Assembly: GCA_023954135.1 (NCBI GenBank)
Contig: JAMLIN010000038.1
Coordinates: 1 to 40,691, forward strand
Length of the DNA: 40,691 nucleotides
Direction of reading: 5' to 3'
From: Burkholderiaceae bacterium
GTDB taxonomy: Bacteria; Pseudomonadota; Gammaproteobacteria; Burkholderiales; Burkholderiaceae_E
Under the pieces are notes generated by a model that searched no databases, was not told the origin of the DNA, and saw only the letters and a program-made list of their open reading frames with translations. The stretch's first letter is position 1. The number at the start of each line of letters is the position of its first letter. A program made the translations under genes and the position numbers. Shown here one piece after another: positions 9,430-17,270 of the stretch.

Positions 9430-11661
9430 TCAGAGGCCGACCAGGCCGCCGTCGTCGCGGGTGATCACCAGCGTGGCCGACCGCGGGCGGGCATTGCCGC
9501 CGTCGGGCCAGTGGCTCTGGTACTTCGACGGGTCGCCGATGTCCTCCTCGTCGGTGTCCTCGCCGGGATGCTGGATGTTCACGAACAGCGCGCGGCCGTC
9601 GCCGGACTCGGCGATGCCCGTGATCTCGCAGCCCTTCGGCCCGACCAGGAAGCGGCGCAGGCCCTCGGCGCCCGGCGCCTTGCCGACGATGGTCTCCTGC
9701 ATGCGCACCGTGTCGCCGTCGACGTTGGTGATGGTCCGCCGGCTACCGTCGCCGACCTCGCCCGGCAGCGCCGCCAGCAGCATGCAGTTGGTAACGTCGG
9801 TATAGGCACCGTCGTCGGTCTCGAGCCACAGCAGGCCGGGCGTCGCCTCACTGAACCAGAGCCCGTCGGGACTGGAGAAGTCGTTGTCGTCGCTCAGCTC
9901 CGACAGGTTCACGTCGGCCGGGGCAGAGGAACGGGCGCCGAAGAGATAGACGTCCCATTCGAAGCCGAGCGCCGCGCCGTTGCGGCCCGCTTCGGCCAGC
10001 CGGACGATGTGGCCGTTCGGGTTGCCGCGCTGCGCGGTCTGCGCCGCGCCCTTCGGGTCGTTGTAGAAGCGCGGGTTCGCCGCATCGGTGGCGTCGATCG
10101 GACGGCTGGAGGCATTGGTGTTGGTCAGCGTCAGGTAGACGTCACCGTTCTTCGGATTGATCGACGTCCATTCCGGGCGATCCATCCGGGTCGCGCCCAC
10201 GACGTCGGCGGCCAGGCGCGGATTGATCACCACGTCGGCCTGGTCGGCGAAGGGATAGTCGGCGTTGCTGGCGTCGATCCCGTTGACGCCGTAGCGCAGC
10301 TCGATCCATTCGCCGGTGCCGCTGTCGTCGAACCTGGCCACGTACAGCGTGCCGTCGTCCATGTACTTGTCGCCCGCGGCAAGGCCGCCGGTCGCATCGG
10401 CCGGATCCCAGTTCGCGGCGGAGACGAACTTGAACAGGTATTCGTTGCGGGCATCGTCGCCCATGTACCAGACCAGCGGCTGGCCGGCCACCACCGGACC
10501 CAGGCAGGCGCCCTCATGCCCGAAGCGGCCGAGCGCGGTGCGCTTGCGGGGGGTGCTGTCGGGCCTGAACGGGTCGATCTCCACGACCCAGCCGTAGGTG
10601 AACGCGCCGTTGCGATAATCGTCGGTCATGCTGGCGCCCCGGACTTCCGTGTTCCAGCGCCCGTAGAGATCGTCGGCGGTGTCGGGCGACATCGTGGCCC
10701 AGAGCTCGCGCCCGTTGCCGGACACGCCGTAGCGCCGGAAGCTGGCCAGCTCCCTGGCGCTGCGCTGCGAATCGTCGGTGCTGGCCACGCGGCGGAAATA
10801 GCCGGCCCAGTTCTCTTCGCAGGTCAGGTAGGTGCCCCAGGGCGTGACTCCGTTGGCGCAGTTGTTCAGCGTGCCGCGGGTCCGGGTGCCGTCGGGCGAG
10901 TACTTCGTCTTCAGATAGTCGGTGCCGGCCGCAGGCCCGGCGAACTCCATCTCGGTCAGCGTATGGACGCGGCGATTGAAGCCCGAGTCCTGCCTGTAGG
11001 TCCACTTGCCGTCGGTGCGCGCCACCTCGATCACGCTCACGCCGTGGATGTAGAACTCGCGCAGCACCTCGTCGGCATCGGTGCGCACCTGGTCGACGCC
11101 GCTGCCCTCGGTCGACTGGCCGGTCGGATGCAGGAAGACCGGCGTGATCGCCTCGTGGTTCATCACCAGCAGGCCGCGATCCGCCGCGGTCGGCGACCAC
11201 TTGCCGTCGGCGCCCATGCCGAAGAAGCTCATGCCGTCGTGATGATCACCGGCACGGCGGTCGTAGGTGGCGGGATCGTCGGTGCCGTCGTTCAGGTAGG
11301 CGGGCACGCCTGCCGCCATCGGATCGCCCAGCCGGAAGAGCACGGTGGCGGTGTAGCCGGCGGGAATGGCGACCAGGTCGTCCAGATGCCTGGGCACCGC
11401 CTCGAAGCCGAGCCTGACCTGCGGCGTCGGATCCGGATCGTCCGGCCCGCCGTCACCGCCACCGGGCTCGCCGCCTCCATCGCTGCCGCCGCAGGCGCCC
11501 AGCAAAGCCATCCCGCCGCTGGCGAGGCCGAACCCCAGCAGCCGGCGTCGCGACATGCGCACTGCGACCAGTTCGGTCAGCGATTGACTGGTGCTCTGGT
11601 TGTGGCCGATGTCATCGGGGTCGATGACGGGCATTCCGAGACTGGTCTTCGATTCTTTCAT
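9430..11661 (-). CDS. PhoX-family (DUF839) Tat-exported phosphatase-like protein
   Basis: This 743-residue protein belongs to the PhoX/DUF839 family, whose characterised members are calcium- and iron-dependent alkaline phosphatases. The N-terminus has a twin-arginine motif in MSRRRLLGFGLASGG followed by LLGAC. It is therefore likely exported by Tat and may be lipid-anchored at the cysteine. A Gly/Asp/Pro-rich linker follows. The beta-propeller part includes HEAITPVFLHP, NGVTPWGTYLTCEENWAGYF and EHGACLGPV-like FGHEGACLGPVVAG motifs typical of PhoX, including the cysteine in LTCEEN. The ATG at 11661 follows GAAGGGC. It is a lone transcription unit downstream of DUF2892. Phosphatase activity is inferred from the family; I found no convincing Pho box. 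Confidence 0.88.
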   Translation of the reverse strand: MKESKTSLGMPVIDPDDIGHNQSTSQSLTELVAVRMSRRRLLGFGLASGGMALLGACGGSDGGGEPGGGDGGPDDPDPTPQVRLGFEAVPRHLDDLVAIPAGYTATVLFRLGDPMAAGVPAYLNDGTDDPATYDRRAGDHHDGMSFFGMGADGKWSPTAADRGLLVMNHEAITPVFLHPTGQSTEGSGVDQVRTDADEVLREFYIHGVSVIEVARTDGKWTYRQDSGFNRRVHTLTEMEFAGPAAGTDYLKTKYSPDGTRTRGTLNNCANGVTPWGTYLTCEENWAGYFRRVASTDDSQRSARELASFRRYGVSGNGRELWATMSPDTADDLYGRWNTEVRGASMTDDYRNGAFTYGWVVEIDPFRPDSTPRKRTALGRFGHEGACLGPVVAGQPLVWYMGDDARNEYLFKFVSAANWDPADATGGLAAGDKYMDDGTLYVARFDDSGTGEWIELRYGVNGIDASNADYPFADQADVVINPRLAADVVGATRMDRPEWTSINPKNGDVYLTLTNTNASSRPIDATDAANPRFYNDPKGAAQTAQRGNPNGHIVRLAEAGRNGAALGFEWDVYLFGARSSAPADVNLSELSDDNDFSSPDGLWFSEATPGLLWLETDDGAYTDVTNCMLLAALPGEVGDGSRRTITNVDGDTVRMQETIVGKAPGAEGLRRFLVGPKGCEITGIAESGDGRALFVNIQHPGEDTDEEDIGDPSKYQSHWPDGGNARPRSATLVITRDDGGLVGL

Positions 11662-11862
11662 TGCGGGCCCTTCGTGAAGTGGTCGTCCTGAACGGTTGCC
11701 AGGCCGCCAACCGCAGAAGGGACGGAAATCCACGCAAGGGCGGGCCTGACTCCGGGTCGGAGGCTAGGCGCCGGCCATGACCGAATCGCGTCGTGCGCGC
11801 GTCAATCCCGTGACGGACGCAAGCAGTCCGTCGACGGGAGTCGAAGTGCGCTCAGATCATTT

Positions 11863-11881
11863 GCGAATGAGAAGCGATTGC
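11863..11881. promoter_or_regulatory. Fur-box-like sequence in the phoX upstream region
   Basis: GCGAATGAGAAGCGATTGC agrees with the consensus GATAATGAGAATCATTATC at 12 of 19 positions, including the AATGAGAA core. It is about 200 bases upstream of the PhoX-type gene, whose family uses iron. The match is only suggestive. The rest of the 304-base region 11662-11965 shows no gene. Confidence 0.25.
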
Positions 11882-11965
11882 AATTTCAGGACGCATCGTG
11901 GATGCGCGAGATGACTTCCGGGTGACGGTCCGCGTGGTGACCGGACCGCGCCCGTGGCGTGTGGC

Positions 11966-12175
11966 TCAGGCGCCCGCCCGCACGCCGAGCTTGCGCAGGA
12001 TCATCTCGGTCGGGCACCACCGGGTGATCCCGCTCTGCAGCAGGTTGAGGCCGACGAAGGCGGTCACCGCCAGCCACCACTGGCTGGCGAAGAGCGGACT
12101 GCCGGGGGCCCCGAGGGCCAGCGAGACCAGGATGAAGATGCCGGCGACGATGCGGGTGATCTGCCAGGATGTCAT
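11966..12175 (-). CDS. Small inner-membrane protein, DUF2892/YgaP-type
   Basis: This 69-residue protein begins MTSWQITRIVAGIFILVSLALG, then has a second hydrophobic segment (about 30-47) and ends in a cysteine-containing CPTEMILRKLGV. Its two-helix hairpin with a C-terminal CP-x-E-x-L-x-x-LG motif is the DUF2892 pattern seen as the membrane part of the rhodanese YgaP and as a stand-alone protein near sulfur-metabolism genes. The ATG at 12175 has AAGGAG eight bases upstream. It follows the RND permease gene by 40 bases and is probably the last gene of that operon. Its role is unknown; a part in handling reactive sulfur is inferred from context. Confidence 0.82.
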   Translation of the reverse strand: MTSWQITRIVAGIFILVSLALGAPGSPLFASQWWLAVTAFVGLNLLQSGITRWCPTEMILRKLGVRAGA

Positions 12176-12215
12176 GGGATTGCTCCTTGGATGAGGTTGG
12201 GAAAGAACAGGGACT

Positions 12216-15200
12216 TCATGAAGCTTCGGGAGACGGCGAGCCCGGATGACCGGCGCCAGAGCCGGCAGCGGCATCCTCGACGAGGATGGCTTCCAGGCGA
12301 TTGCGATACGCCACGAAGTACAGGAGCGGGATCACCACCAGCGTGAGCAGCGTCGAGACGAAGATGCCGAATATCAGCGAGATGGCCAGCCCGTTGAAGA
12401 TCGGGTCGTCGAGGATGAAGAAGGCGCCGAGCATGGCGGCCAGGCCCGTCAGCACGATCGGCTGCGCCCGGGTCGCCGCCGACTGGACGATCGCCCGCTC
12501 GAACGCCACGCCATCGCGTACCTGCAGGTTGATGAAGTCCACCAGCAGGATCGAGTTGCGCACGATGATGCCGGCGAGCGCGATCATGCCGATCATGCTG
12601 GTGGCGGTGAACTGCGCGCCGAGCAGCGCATGACCCGGCATCACGCCGATGATGGTCAGCGGGATCGGCGCCATGATCACCAGCGGCGTGAGGTAGGAAC
12701 CGAACTGCGCCACTCCCAGCAGGTAGATGAGGACCAGGCCGACGGCATAGGCAAGGCCCATGTCGCGGAAGGTCTCGTAGGTGATCTGCCACTCGCCGTC
12801 CCATTTCAGCGAGAAGTCGCGCCAGGGATCGTCGGGCTGGCGCACGAAGAACTCCCTCAGGCTGCCGCCGCCCGGCGTGGCGATGGCCGCGATCGCGTCG
12901 CGCATGCGCTGCATGCCGTAGAGCGGGCTGTCGACGGCGCCGGCCATGTCGGCGAGCACATAGCCGACCGGCAGCAGGTCCTTGTGATGGATCGGCTGTT
13001 CCCGCAGGCTGTCGCTGGCCCTGACGAGCTCGCGGATCGGGACGAGCCCGCCGGCGGCGTTCCTCACACCGAGCTGCAGGAGCGCGTCGACATCGCCATG
13101 GAGCTGCGGCGGCAGCTGCAGGACCGCTGCCGCCGGGTAGCGGGCCTCGTCGTGGAGAAAGGCGGTCGCTTCGCCGGCCAGGCCGGCCCGCAGGGTCTCG
13201 ACGATCGCCTGCTGCGACACCCCGAGCATCGCGGCCTTCTGGCGGTCGACGATGAACACCGTACGCGGTGCCGCGGCGATGCGGGAGTCGTCGACGTCGA
13301 CCACGCCGGGCGTGGCCTCGAACACTTCGCGCACCGCCGCCATGACGCTGTCGCGGCCGGCGGCATCCGGGCCGTAGATCTCGGCCACGATCGGCGACTG
13401 TACCGGCGGTCCCGGCGGCACCTCGACCACCTTGACGTTGGCGCCCAGGCCGTGGCCGATCTCCTGCAGCGCCGGCCGCAGACGGGTCGCGATCGCATGG
13501 CTCTGGTCGGCGCGCTCGCGGCGATCGACGAGATTCACCTGCAGGTCGCCGACCTCGCCGCCTTCGCGCAGGTCGTACTGGCGCACCAGGCCGTTGAAGT
13601 TGATCGGCGCCGCCGTACCGGCGTAGGCCTGGTAGTCGGTGACCTCGGGCGCGGTGAGCAGATGGTCGCCGAGCGCCTGCAGCACCGCGGCGGTGCGCTC
13701 GACAGGGGTGCCGGCCGGCATGTCGACGACGACCTGGAACTCCGACTTGTTGTCGAACGGAAGCATCTTGAGGACGACCAGGCCCGCCACCGGCATCGCC
13801 GCCGACAGCGCGATCGCCAGCACCACCGCAAGGCCGACCAGGCGCCGGTTGCGCCGGCCGCGCCGCCCATCGAGCAGTGGCCGGAAGATCCTCTCGAAGG
13901 CAGGCCCCGCCCGTCTCGCGAAGCGGCCCGAAGCCACGGCGCCCGCCACACCCTCCGGAGCGTGGCCAGACGGCGGATCCGCCTTCATCCACTGGCGCGC
14001 CATCCATGGCGTGACGACGAAGGCGATCACCAGCGACAGGAACATGCCCATGCTCGCGTTGATCGGGATGGGACTCATGTACGGCCCCATCAGGCCCGAC
14101 ACGAAAGCCATCGGCAGCAGGGCCGCGATCACGGTGAAGGTCGCCAGGATGGTCGGGCCGCCGACCTCGTCGACCGCAGCCGGGATGATCCGGGCCAGCG
14201 GCTGCCCAGGATGCAGCGCCTGATGGCGATGAACGTTCTCCACCACCACGATGGCGTCATCGACGAGGATCCCGATCGAGAAGATGAGCGCGAAAAGCGA
14301 TACCCGGTTCAGGGTGAAGCCCCAGGCCCAGGACGCGAACAGGGTGGCGGCCAGGGTGAGGATGACGGCAGTGCCGACGATCGCAGCCTCGCGCCGGCCG
14401 AGCGCGACGAAGACCAGCGCGACGACCGATGCCGTGGCGAAGAGCAGCTTCTGGATCAGCTGGCGAGCCTTGTCGCTCGCGGTGACGCCGTAGTTCCGGG
14501 TCTCCGCGACCCGGACCTGCGCCGGTATCACGGTGTTGCGCAACGAATCGACCCTCGACATCACGGCCTGGGCGACATCGATGGCGTTCGCGCCGGCCTT
14601 CTTCGTCACCGCGATCGTCACGGCCGGATGCTCCGCCGCAGGCTCGCCATCGCGACCGACGACACCGTGCCAGACATAGCGCGCGGCCGGCGGCGGCCCA
14701 TCGCGCACCGACGCGACATCGCGCAGGAACACCGGCCTGCCGTCGCGGACGCTGACGAGCAGGCCGGCCACCTCGTCGGCACCGCGCAGGAAGCCGCCGG
14801 ATTCGATGGCCACCGCCCGGTTGCCGGCGACCAGCTCGCCGGCGGGCAGGCCGGCATTGGCCGACAGCAGGGCACGGCGCAGGTCGCCGACGGTGACGCC
14901 GAGCGTCGCCATGCGAACCGGATCCATCTCCACCATGACGGCCCGACCGGGCCCGCCGATGGTGACGACGTCGCGAGTCCCCGGCACCCGCTTGAGGTCC
15001 GTCTCGATGCTGTGGGCGATACGCTCGAGATCGTAGGCGCCAATGGACGGATCCTCGCCGAACAGCGTCAGGGTGATGATGGGGACGTCGTCGATTCCCT
15101 TGGGCTTGACGAGGGGCGGCAGCACCCCGAGTCCGGCCGGCAGCCAGTCCGCATGCGACGCGAGGGTGTCGTGCAGACGCACCAGGGCTTCGGTGCGCGG

Positions 15201-15545
15201 CACCCCGACCTCGAACTGGATCGTGATCACCGCCAGCCCGGGGCGCGACACCGACATCACATGCTCGACATCCGGAATCCGGGCGAGCACCTGTTCGGCC
15301 GGTGTCGCCACCATCTGCTCGACGTCGCGGACCGCCGCTCCGGGAAACGGAATGAACACATTGGCCATCGTGACGTCGATCTGCGGCTCTTCCTCGCGTG
15401 GCGTCACCACCAGGGCGAAGACGCCCAGCAACAGGACCGCGAACGCGAGCAAGGGAGTGATCCTCGCCTGCTGGAAGACGGCGGCGATGCGTCCCGACAG
15501 GCCGAGCCGCCGCCCGGGCCGAGCGCTGGCGCCGAACTGCGTCAT
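12216..15545 (-). CDS. RND efflux transporter permease (AcrB/HAE-like)
   Basis: This 1,109-residue inner-membrane proton antiporter has the RND repeat structure: an N-terminal helix (LLAFAVLLLGVFALVV), a large periplasmic loop, six helices, a second loop and six more helices. The proton-relay aspartate pair is visible in GILVDDAIVVVENVHRH. It is somewhat longer than the usual 1,030-1,050 residues. The opening REEEPQIDV with PGAAVRDVEQMVATPAEQ is typical of a branch often annotated as acriflavin-resistance protein. The ATG overlaps the adaptor stop codon as ATGA. No outer-membrane channel gene accompanies it. The substrate is unknown; the neighbouring sulfide genes and shared spacer suggest a sulfur-related or thiol-reactive compound, which is inference. 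Confidence 0.94.
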   Translation of the reverse strand: MTQFGASARPGRRLGLSGRIAAVFQQARITPLLAFAVLLLGVFALVVTPREEEPQIDVTMANVFIPFPGAAVRDVEQMVATPAEQVLARIPDVEHVMSVSRPGLAVITIQFEVGVPRTEALVRLHDTLASHADWLPAGLGVLPPLVKPKGIDDVPIITLTLFGEDPSIGAYDLERIAHSIETDLKRVPGTRDVVTIGGPGRAVMVEMDPVRMATLGVTVGDLRRALLSANAGLPAGELVAGNRAVAIESGGFLRGADEVAGLLVSVRDGRPVFLRDVASVRDGPPPAARYVWHGVVGRDGEPAAEHPAVTIAVTKKAGANAIDVAQAVMSRVDSLRNTVIPAQVRVAETRNYGVTASDKARQLIQKLLFATASVVALVFVALGRREAAIVGTAVILTLAATLFASWAWGFTLNRVSLFALIFSIGILVDDAIVVVENVHRHQALHPGQPLARIIPAAVDEVGGPTILATFTVIAALLPMAFVSGLMGPYMSPIPINASMGMFLSLVIAFVVTPWMARQWMKADPPSGHAPEGVAGAVASGRFARRAGPAFERIFRPLLDGRRGRRNRRLVGLAVVLAIALSAAMPVAGLVVLKMLPFDNKSEFQVVVDMPAGTPVERTAAVLQALGDHLLTAPEVTDYQAYAGTAAPINFNGLVRQYDLREGGEVGDLQVNLVDRRERADQSHAIATRLRPALQEIGHGLGANVKVVEVPPGPPVQSPIVAEIYGPDAAGRDSVMAAVREVFEATPGVVDVDDSRIAAAPRTVFIVDRQKAAMLGVSQQAIVETLRAGLAGEATAFLHDEARYPAAAVLQLPPQLHGDVDALLQLGVRNAAGGLVPIRELVRASDSLREQPIHHKDLLPVGYVLADMAGAVDSPLYGMQRMRDAIAAIATPGGGSLREFFVRQPDDPWRDFSLKWDGEWQITYETFRDMGLAYAVGLVLIYLLGVAQFGSYLTPLVIMAPIPLTIIGVMPGHALLGAQFTATSMIGMIALAGIIVRNSILLVDFINLQVRDGVAFERAIVQSAATRAQPIVLTGLAAMLGAFFILDDPIFNGLAISLIFGIFVSTLLTLVVIPLLYFVAYRNRLEAILVEDAAAGSGAGHPGSPSPEAS

Positions 15546-16624
15546 GGCGAAGGCCGGCTCCGGCGCGCGGCCGCCAGTGGATCGACGACGACCTGCTCCC
15601 CGGCCGCGAGCCCGGCGAGGATCTCGACCCGGTCGCCGAGCGGGCGGCCGAGCCGGACCTGACGCAGCATGGCGCGGCCGGACCCATCGAGCACGTACAG
15701 GCCGGTCAGCTCCGCGCGCCGCACGACAGCCACGGCCGGCACGGTGACCGAGGCCGCCGCGGCCGGGTCCGCACCGGATGCCAGGGTGATCCGCAACCGG
15801 GCGAACATGCCCGGGACCACGGCGGCATGCTGCGCCGGCAAAGCGATGCGAAGCCGGGCGGTATGGCTGGCGGCATCGACGACCGGCAGCAGCTGCACAT
15901 CGGCGGGAGCCACGGAGACGGGTGCGGAGGGCATCCCGGGTACTTCGATCCGCAGGGCGAGGGCATCGCCGAGCCGCGCCGCCACCGTCTGCGGCACCAC
16001 GACGGCGACGCGCAGGGCGGCGGGATCGTACAGGGCGAACAGAGGCCGGCCCGGCATCGCCATGTCGCCGTCCGAGACCGGCACGTCCGACACCACGCCG
16101 GCGAACGGTGCCTTCACCTCGTGCAGGCCGCTCTGGATATGCGCGGCGCGCGCCTGGGCGACGAGAGCATCGACCCGGGACCGGGCCGCCACGAAGCCGG
16201 ACTCGGCGCTGTCGAGCGCCGCCCTGCTGATGTAGCTCTCCCGGTGCAGGCGCCGCTGGCGCTCGACATCGCGGGTGGCGGCGGCAAGATCGGCGCGCGC
16301 CGACTGCAGCAGGGCTTCGTTCGCGGCGGCCTGGCGATCGGCGAGCCTGGCATCGATCCGCAGCAGGATCCGGTCCTTCTCGACGCGATCGCCCGCCTCG
16401 ACACCCAGCGCCACGATAGCGCCGGGCACCTGCGCCGCGACCACTGCTTCGCGCACCGCCTCGACGACGCCGTCGAAGGCAAGGATCGCCTCGCTCCCCG
16501 CTGCCACGGCCGACACGGTCGCCAGGGGTGGCGCATCGACCGCGGCCGCCGGCGTGCCCGCGAGGACGAGCCCCGAGGCGAGGAGGACAGTGACGACGGT
16601 CGAGGCGAAGCGGAAACAACGCAT
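15542..16624 (-). CDS. RND efflux periplasmic adaptor
   Basis: This 360-residue HlyD/AcrA-type membrane-fusion protein carries an N-terminal signal (SSTVV-type hydrophobic core ending near TPAAAVDAPP). It has a biotinyl-lipoyl half (VPGAIVALGVEAGDRVEKD), an alpha-hairpin of about 70 residues rich in Ala/Arg, the second half motif VKAPFAGVVSDVPVSDGD, a beta-barrel and a membrane-proximal domain ending RVEILAGLAAGEQVV. It links the RND permease to an outer-membrane channel. The ATG at 16624 gives a clean signal peptide; an upstream in-frame start would place charged residues ahead of it. The promoter and palindrome at 16686-16717 lie about 60 bases upstream, so ArsR-type control is likely. Confidence 0.92.
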   Translation of the reverse strand: MRCFRFASTVVTVLLASGLVLAGTPAAAVDAPPLATVSAVAAGSEAILAFDGVVEAVREAVVAAQVPGAIVALGVEAGDRVEKDRILLRIDARLADRQAAANEALLQSARADLAAATRDVERQRRLHRESYISRAALDSAESGFVAARSRVDALVAQARAAHIQSGLHEVKAPFAGVVSDVPVSDGDMAMPGRPLFALYDPAALRVAVVVPQTVAARLGDALALRIEVPGMPSAPVSVAPADVQLLPVVDAASHTARLRIALPAQHAAVVPGMFARLRITLASGADPAAAASVTVPAVAVVRRAELTGLYVLDGSGRAMLRQVRLGRPLGDRVEILAGLAAGEQVVVDPLAAARRSRPSP

Positions 16625-16685
16625 GTCGGAATGGAACGCAAGCCCTGCGAGCAGGGGTTTACAAGTCGAGGATTGATGATAGTAT

Positions 16686-16717
16686 TTGCGCACTTAGTTA
16701 ATTAGTCAAGTGCGCAA
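16686..16717. promoter_or_regulatory. 32-bp palindromic operator in the RND/arsR divergent spacer
   Basis: TTGCGCACTT (16686-16695) and AAGTGCGCAA (16708-16717) are perfect inverted arms around a 12-base AT-rich centre. On the minus strand the centre contains TTGACT (16704-16709), which with AATACT or TACTAT downstream would make the RND promoter. On the plus strand TATACA (16720-16725) is a possible -10 for the regulator gene. A repressor bound here would block both arms. The ArsR-type protein encoded next door is the obvious candidate ligand; binding is inferred. Confidence 0.72.
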
Positions 16718-16762
16718 TCTATACAAAGCGAGCGGGACCAATGACCGGAATCGAGGCATCAT

Positions 16763-17152
16763 GTGACTTTCCCGACCTTCATCTGCCACGGTATGGAAGG
16801 CCTTTCCGACGAAGCGCTCGCCCAGGTGGCCGCATATTTCCAGACGCTGTCGGAACCGACGCGCCTGCAGATCCTCAACCTGCTGCGCAAGCAGGAACGC
16901 AGCGTGGGCGAGCTCGCCCAGCTGTGCGGCTATTCCTCGGCCAACATCTCCCGTCACCTGGCGCTGCTCACCCGGCGTGGCCTGGTCAAGCGCGAGACGC
17001 GCGGCAACAGCGCCTTCTACAGCATCGACGACCCGTCGGTATATGCGCTGTGCGACATCGTCTGCGACAGCATCGCGAGGCAGTTCGACCGCACGCTCGC
17101 CAAGCGCGCCGCATTCTCGCCGGCCCCGGCCAGGCGCAGCCGGGCGCGCTGA
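16763..17152 (+). CDS. ArsR/SmtB-type transcriptional repressor
   Basis: This 129-residue winged-helix regulator shows the ArsR core: FQTLSEPTRLQILNLLRKQERSVGEL (26-51), the recognition helix SSANISRHLALLTRRGLV (58-75) and a wing GNSAFYSIDD (81-90). Cysteines at C8, C55, C97 and C101 could form a metal- or persulfide-sensing site; C97 and C101 sit four apart in the C-terminal helix (ALCDIVCDSI). The arrangement differs from the two-cysteine pattern I recall for SqrR/BigR. The start is the GTG at 16763, preceded by GAGG; an internal ATG eleven codons later (MEGLSDE) is possible but has no ribosome site and would drop C8. It lies between the palindrome and the SQR gene and probably represses both directions. 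Confidence 0.9.
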   Translation: MTFPTFICHGMEGLSDEALAQVAAYFQTLSEPTRLQILNLLRKQERSVGELAQLCGYSSANISRHLALLTRRGLVKRETRGNSAFYSIDDPSVYALCDIVCDSIARQFDRTLAKRAAFSPAPARRSRAR

Positions 17153-17270
17153 GCCGAACGCCGCATCCCTTCATCGATACGCGCGACGCCCGGGCCTGCC
17201 GCCCGGCGCGTGCGGCGCGTATCGCATGAAGCCCCTGCCAGTCACCACTCCCGTCGAAGGAGATCGCACC

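Noticed and set aside
11662-11830. Pho box upstream of the PhoX-type gene
   Set aside because: The closest match (CCGTCACGGGATTGACGC on the minus strand) differs from the direct-repeat consensus at too many positions.
12246-15662. Plus-strand open frame of more than 1,100 codons opposite the RND genes
   Set aside because: It is antisense to a clearly recognisable RND permease. Its translation is low-complexity Arg/His/Gly/Asp-rich sequence, as expected from high G+C at third positions.
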